A stretch of DNA of 64,000 bases. Origin: Marisa cornuarietis (Eukaryota; Mollusca; Gastropoda; Architaenioglossa; Ampullariidae). Made by a program: the position numbers and the translations under genes. Positions 61,473 through 64,000 of this stretch are shown one piece after another. The DNA is taken from positions 5,195,001-5,259,000 of the forward strand of contig SMMW01000033.1 of NCBI GenBank assembly GCA_004794655.1. Direction: 5' to 3'. Under the pieces are notes generated by a model that saw only the letters and a list, made by a program, of their open reading frames with translations, had not been told where the DNA came from and did not search any database. Numbering within the stretch: the first letter of the stretch is position 1; each line of letters opens with the position of its first letter.

Positions 61473-63553
61473 AAGAAAAAAAGAAAGAAACACGCAAAGA
61501 TAAAAGGAATTAGCCAATTCAAATAACAAAAAAGTGGTTTGCTTATGGTAATTGGTTGTAAGAAAAAAATCTTGCCGATTATCTACATATAGTTTCTTTT
61601 TTCTCCTCTCTTAGGACTCCAAAATATCTATGCGAAAGTGCAACACAAAATCAGAAGCAAAAACATTGAGCGCAATTCTCTCGCAGAAAGACATTTTAGC
61701 AGAACAAACTGCAGATTGATAAGTTTGGCGCAGAAATGGATGGTTGCCCCTATAGCTTCCGGCTAATAGAAATGTATATGAAGCGTCCTCGGTCCTTTTG
61801 TCATCACCGCTCAGAGAAGGAGCGTCACCGCATAATACGGTCTGGAATCAGTTTGAAATAAATCGTTGCGCAAGAATAATGATGCGAGTCAGAGAGAAAA
61901 AAGTGTAAGAAGAAGGAAGAGTGAGATATAAAAAGAAAGATAGAAGGAAAAAAACCCTGTTACATCTAGATATCTTAATGTAAGTTAATTTTAAACTAAT
62001 ACATTTCTAGTTTCGGAAAAATTTGATGACATTCAAAAAAACAAAACAAAACAAAGAACAGGAAATGCATTTCCCATCAGCAACATAAAGTAATGATTTA
62101 CGCAATGTAAACATGGCTAAAAAATATTGTCTAAAAGCAGAGAACAGAACAGAAACAATGGCGTACAAAAGAACCAGTTTGTCCTCCATGCTGCTCAAAG
62201 CAACAATCGTTAGGTTCGGGCAGACATGTTTGAGAAACTGGAGACAGTTTACTCCAACTTAACCCCAAATCCCCTTGCAGGTCGTAAGCAAAGGAATTAT
62301 GCCAGATCAGACATATTGCTTTTCACATTATTCTTAACAGAATTTGCACATAGTGGCTTTGCAGGCAGTGTCAGAAGATGCGAAGAGGCGGGCTGGGAAG
62401 AGACTGCTGGCGACTTAGTAAGCTGATTTGTGTCCAAGCATCGCGAGTCATTGCGAGACAAATTAATGAGGTAGAAAGTGAACCCAAGCAGGGCTTCTGC
62501 ATCCCGACATCATGGTGTGATTTATCGCTTAAAAATTCACACCATCAGGATCAGTAACACATGAATGGGTCATTTGACATCATTGCAAACTTGCCTTTGA
62601 GTCACCGGAGCGCGACACACTTTAGAATACATACACAACAGTTCGTAAGTTCATTACTTAAAATGATTTGGTTTTAATGCGCAAATCATTATTAGAGTGT
62701 AATATTAACAGGTCAAGCCTTTAAGAAGTGTAAATATTTCTTTATAGGTGGCTCTTAACATTTTTTTCATTAACCTCTCTCGTCTGGACTTCATAGTCAA
62801 GAATGACTACGTGTGTAGAGAAGTTTGTGCTGATATCAGAAGCTGTGGCGTACATGCTGGCACTGTTTTAGGAACATAAAGTTTGGATAAAACTCAACTA
62901 TACATGTAAACCAGCCCCATATATGCACCACGAGTGTCGCTTTACAAACCTAATTTAATTTTCAATGTGTTCTACGCGTGGCTATTTACGCAACTACATC
63001 AACCTTAAATATAGAGTGATTTTCATTTAGTATAGTGGACGGTTATTGACATCAAGGTGTATTTGGTAGTCGAGACACCACGAGACGCCATCTTGGTAGC
63101 TGAACCCGACTTAAGCGTCTAACCAATAATATGATGAAATCTCACTCATGGAATCACGTACCCTAATTCTTATTGACTTCAGGTTTGTCATGTTTAAAAG
63201 ACCAAGCATAAACACAATTCATCACAATTTGGACAGCTGTTCTATCAAAATGGCGTAGGATGATGTCATGGTGGTCCTTCTAAAATGTCACGCTGAACCC
63301 CCTCTATAAATTACCTGTCGCTCTTTACACACCTACATCAGCGGTAAATACACTACAAGTGACTATAAAGATGTGAGAAAGTCTTCATGATTCTTTAACC
63401 TAATTCAGAAGGATCAGCTCCCAGATTTTGTTCCTAACTAATAAATAAGACCTTTCATCCAGGTTTGAACATAGGTAGGGAAGTATGCGCAGGGTGCAAG
63501 TCAAGCTTCACAAGTGAGTGGCTGAGCTCTCGTGTCCAAAGAGACAAAGAAGG

Positions 63554-63777
63554 TATGTTAAATAGTAATGAGTACAGCAGCGTTTAGCAGCGGCACAAAG
63601 CGAGAGCAGAAAAGTGTTACCAGGTGACGTGTTTGTGCATAATCAAATAAACATCATGTAAATTAAATGTAGTATAGTGTAGAAATTACATGTATAGAAT
63701 AATGATGATAGTGTTGAGGATGATATGTTAGAGAGTAATAAAAGTAAAGAAACGGTTAGCAGTGGCACAAAGCGAAT
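63554..63777 (+). repeat. Two diverged copies of a 54-bp segment, period 170
   Basis: 'tatgttaaatagtaatgag...gtttagcagcggcacaaagcga' at 63554-63607 resembles 'tatgttagagagtaataaaa...ggttagcagtggcacaaagcga' at 63724-63777. Confidence 0.65.
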
Positions 63778-64000
63778 GTAGAATGAAGAATGACAAGCAT
63801 TTTCACCCTTTTCGAGTCGCAAGAGGACCTCCGCCAGTAATGTTTTACCTTTCCTTACCTTTTACGTTAACTTTACAGGACGCCTTGTGCAAAGTAGTCC
63901 ACAAGCTCATTCACGCACAATGCAGCAGCCATCTTCCAGGCGTCGCCTGGGTCATCGATGAACACGACAGCAGTTTCTGGTCGATCGACTTTTAATTAAG

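Larger units (their letters stand above)
58791..64000. other. Intergenic; no gene recognised
   Basis: Contains an (AT)n(GT)n run at 59519-59548 and a (CCAA)n(CAAA)n run at 61408-61472. ORFs (for example 60397-60732, 111 codons, AT-rich) have no recognisable domain. The right edge shows no gene entering. Confidence 0.5.

Noticed and set aside
1..64000. CRISPR arrays, bacterial operons, riboswitches, phage genes
   Set aside because: Looked for but nothing seen; intron structure and repeats are those of an animal nuclear genome.

Overview
The window is metazoan nuclear DNA, most likely from a mollusc and probably a gastropod. The evidence is spliced GT-AG genes, many microsatellites, tRNA-derived SINEs whose tails resemble mollusc SINEs, LINE reverse-transcriptase relics, a Ty3/gypsy LTR element primed by tRNA-Trp, and a pogo/Tigger DNA-transposon relic. 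The species cannot be fixed from the sequence. About 17% of the window is one host gene and most of the rest is repeat-rich intergenic DNA.

Region 1 (about 140-11,400): a complete TXNDC11-like gene (thioredoxin-domain-containing protein 11, an ER membrane redox protein) on the + strand. I could chain 14 exons with consistent phases and GT-AG introns into 861 codons including the stop. The short first exon carries the start codon and membrane anchor. It begins exactly at the edge of a three-copy tandem repeat (about 175 bp units).

Region 2 (about 11,400-36,300): AT-rich 3' flank followed by repeat-bearing intergenic DNA. It holds a Tigger (pogo) relic at 16.3-17.1 kb, a hairpin-type repeat at 16.05 kb, a long CAC microsatellite, a pair of 151-bp inverted repeats (22.4 and 24.9 kb) around a 2.3-kb spacer, and a tRNA-derived SINE at 32.8 kb. 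No convincing host gene was found; two unidentified ORFs are listed at low confidence.

Region 3 (36,554-42,363): a 5.81-kb LTR retrotransposon on the - strand. Its 894-bp LTRs are nearly identical and it has a 5-bp target duplication, a tRNA-Trp primer site and a polypurine tract. It encodes Gag (with one stop codon and a frame change), a zinc knuckle and an aspartic protease. Where reverse transcriptase should follow, the protease frame runs without a break into about 260 residues of coiled coil plus a basic tail that I do not recognise as a retroelement domain. Only a broken piece of RNase H remains after it, and integrase is absent. This looks like a recently moved, non-autonomous element carrying foreign coding sequence, and is the most interesting object in the window.

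Region 4 (about 44,200-51,800): two decayed copies (plus a small third fragment) of one LINE family in opposite orientations, with a second copy of the same SINE between them.

Region 5 (about 51,900-64,000): intergenic DNA with microsatellites and a degenerate 22-24 bp minisatellite at 58.6 kb; no gene recognised.
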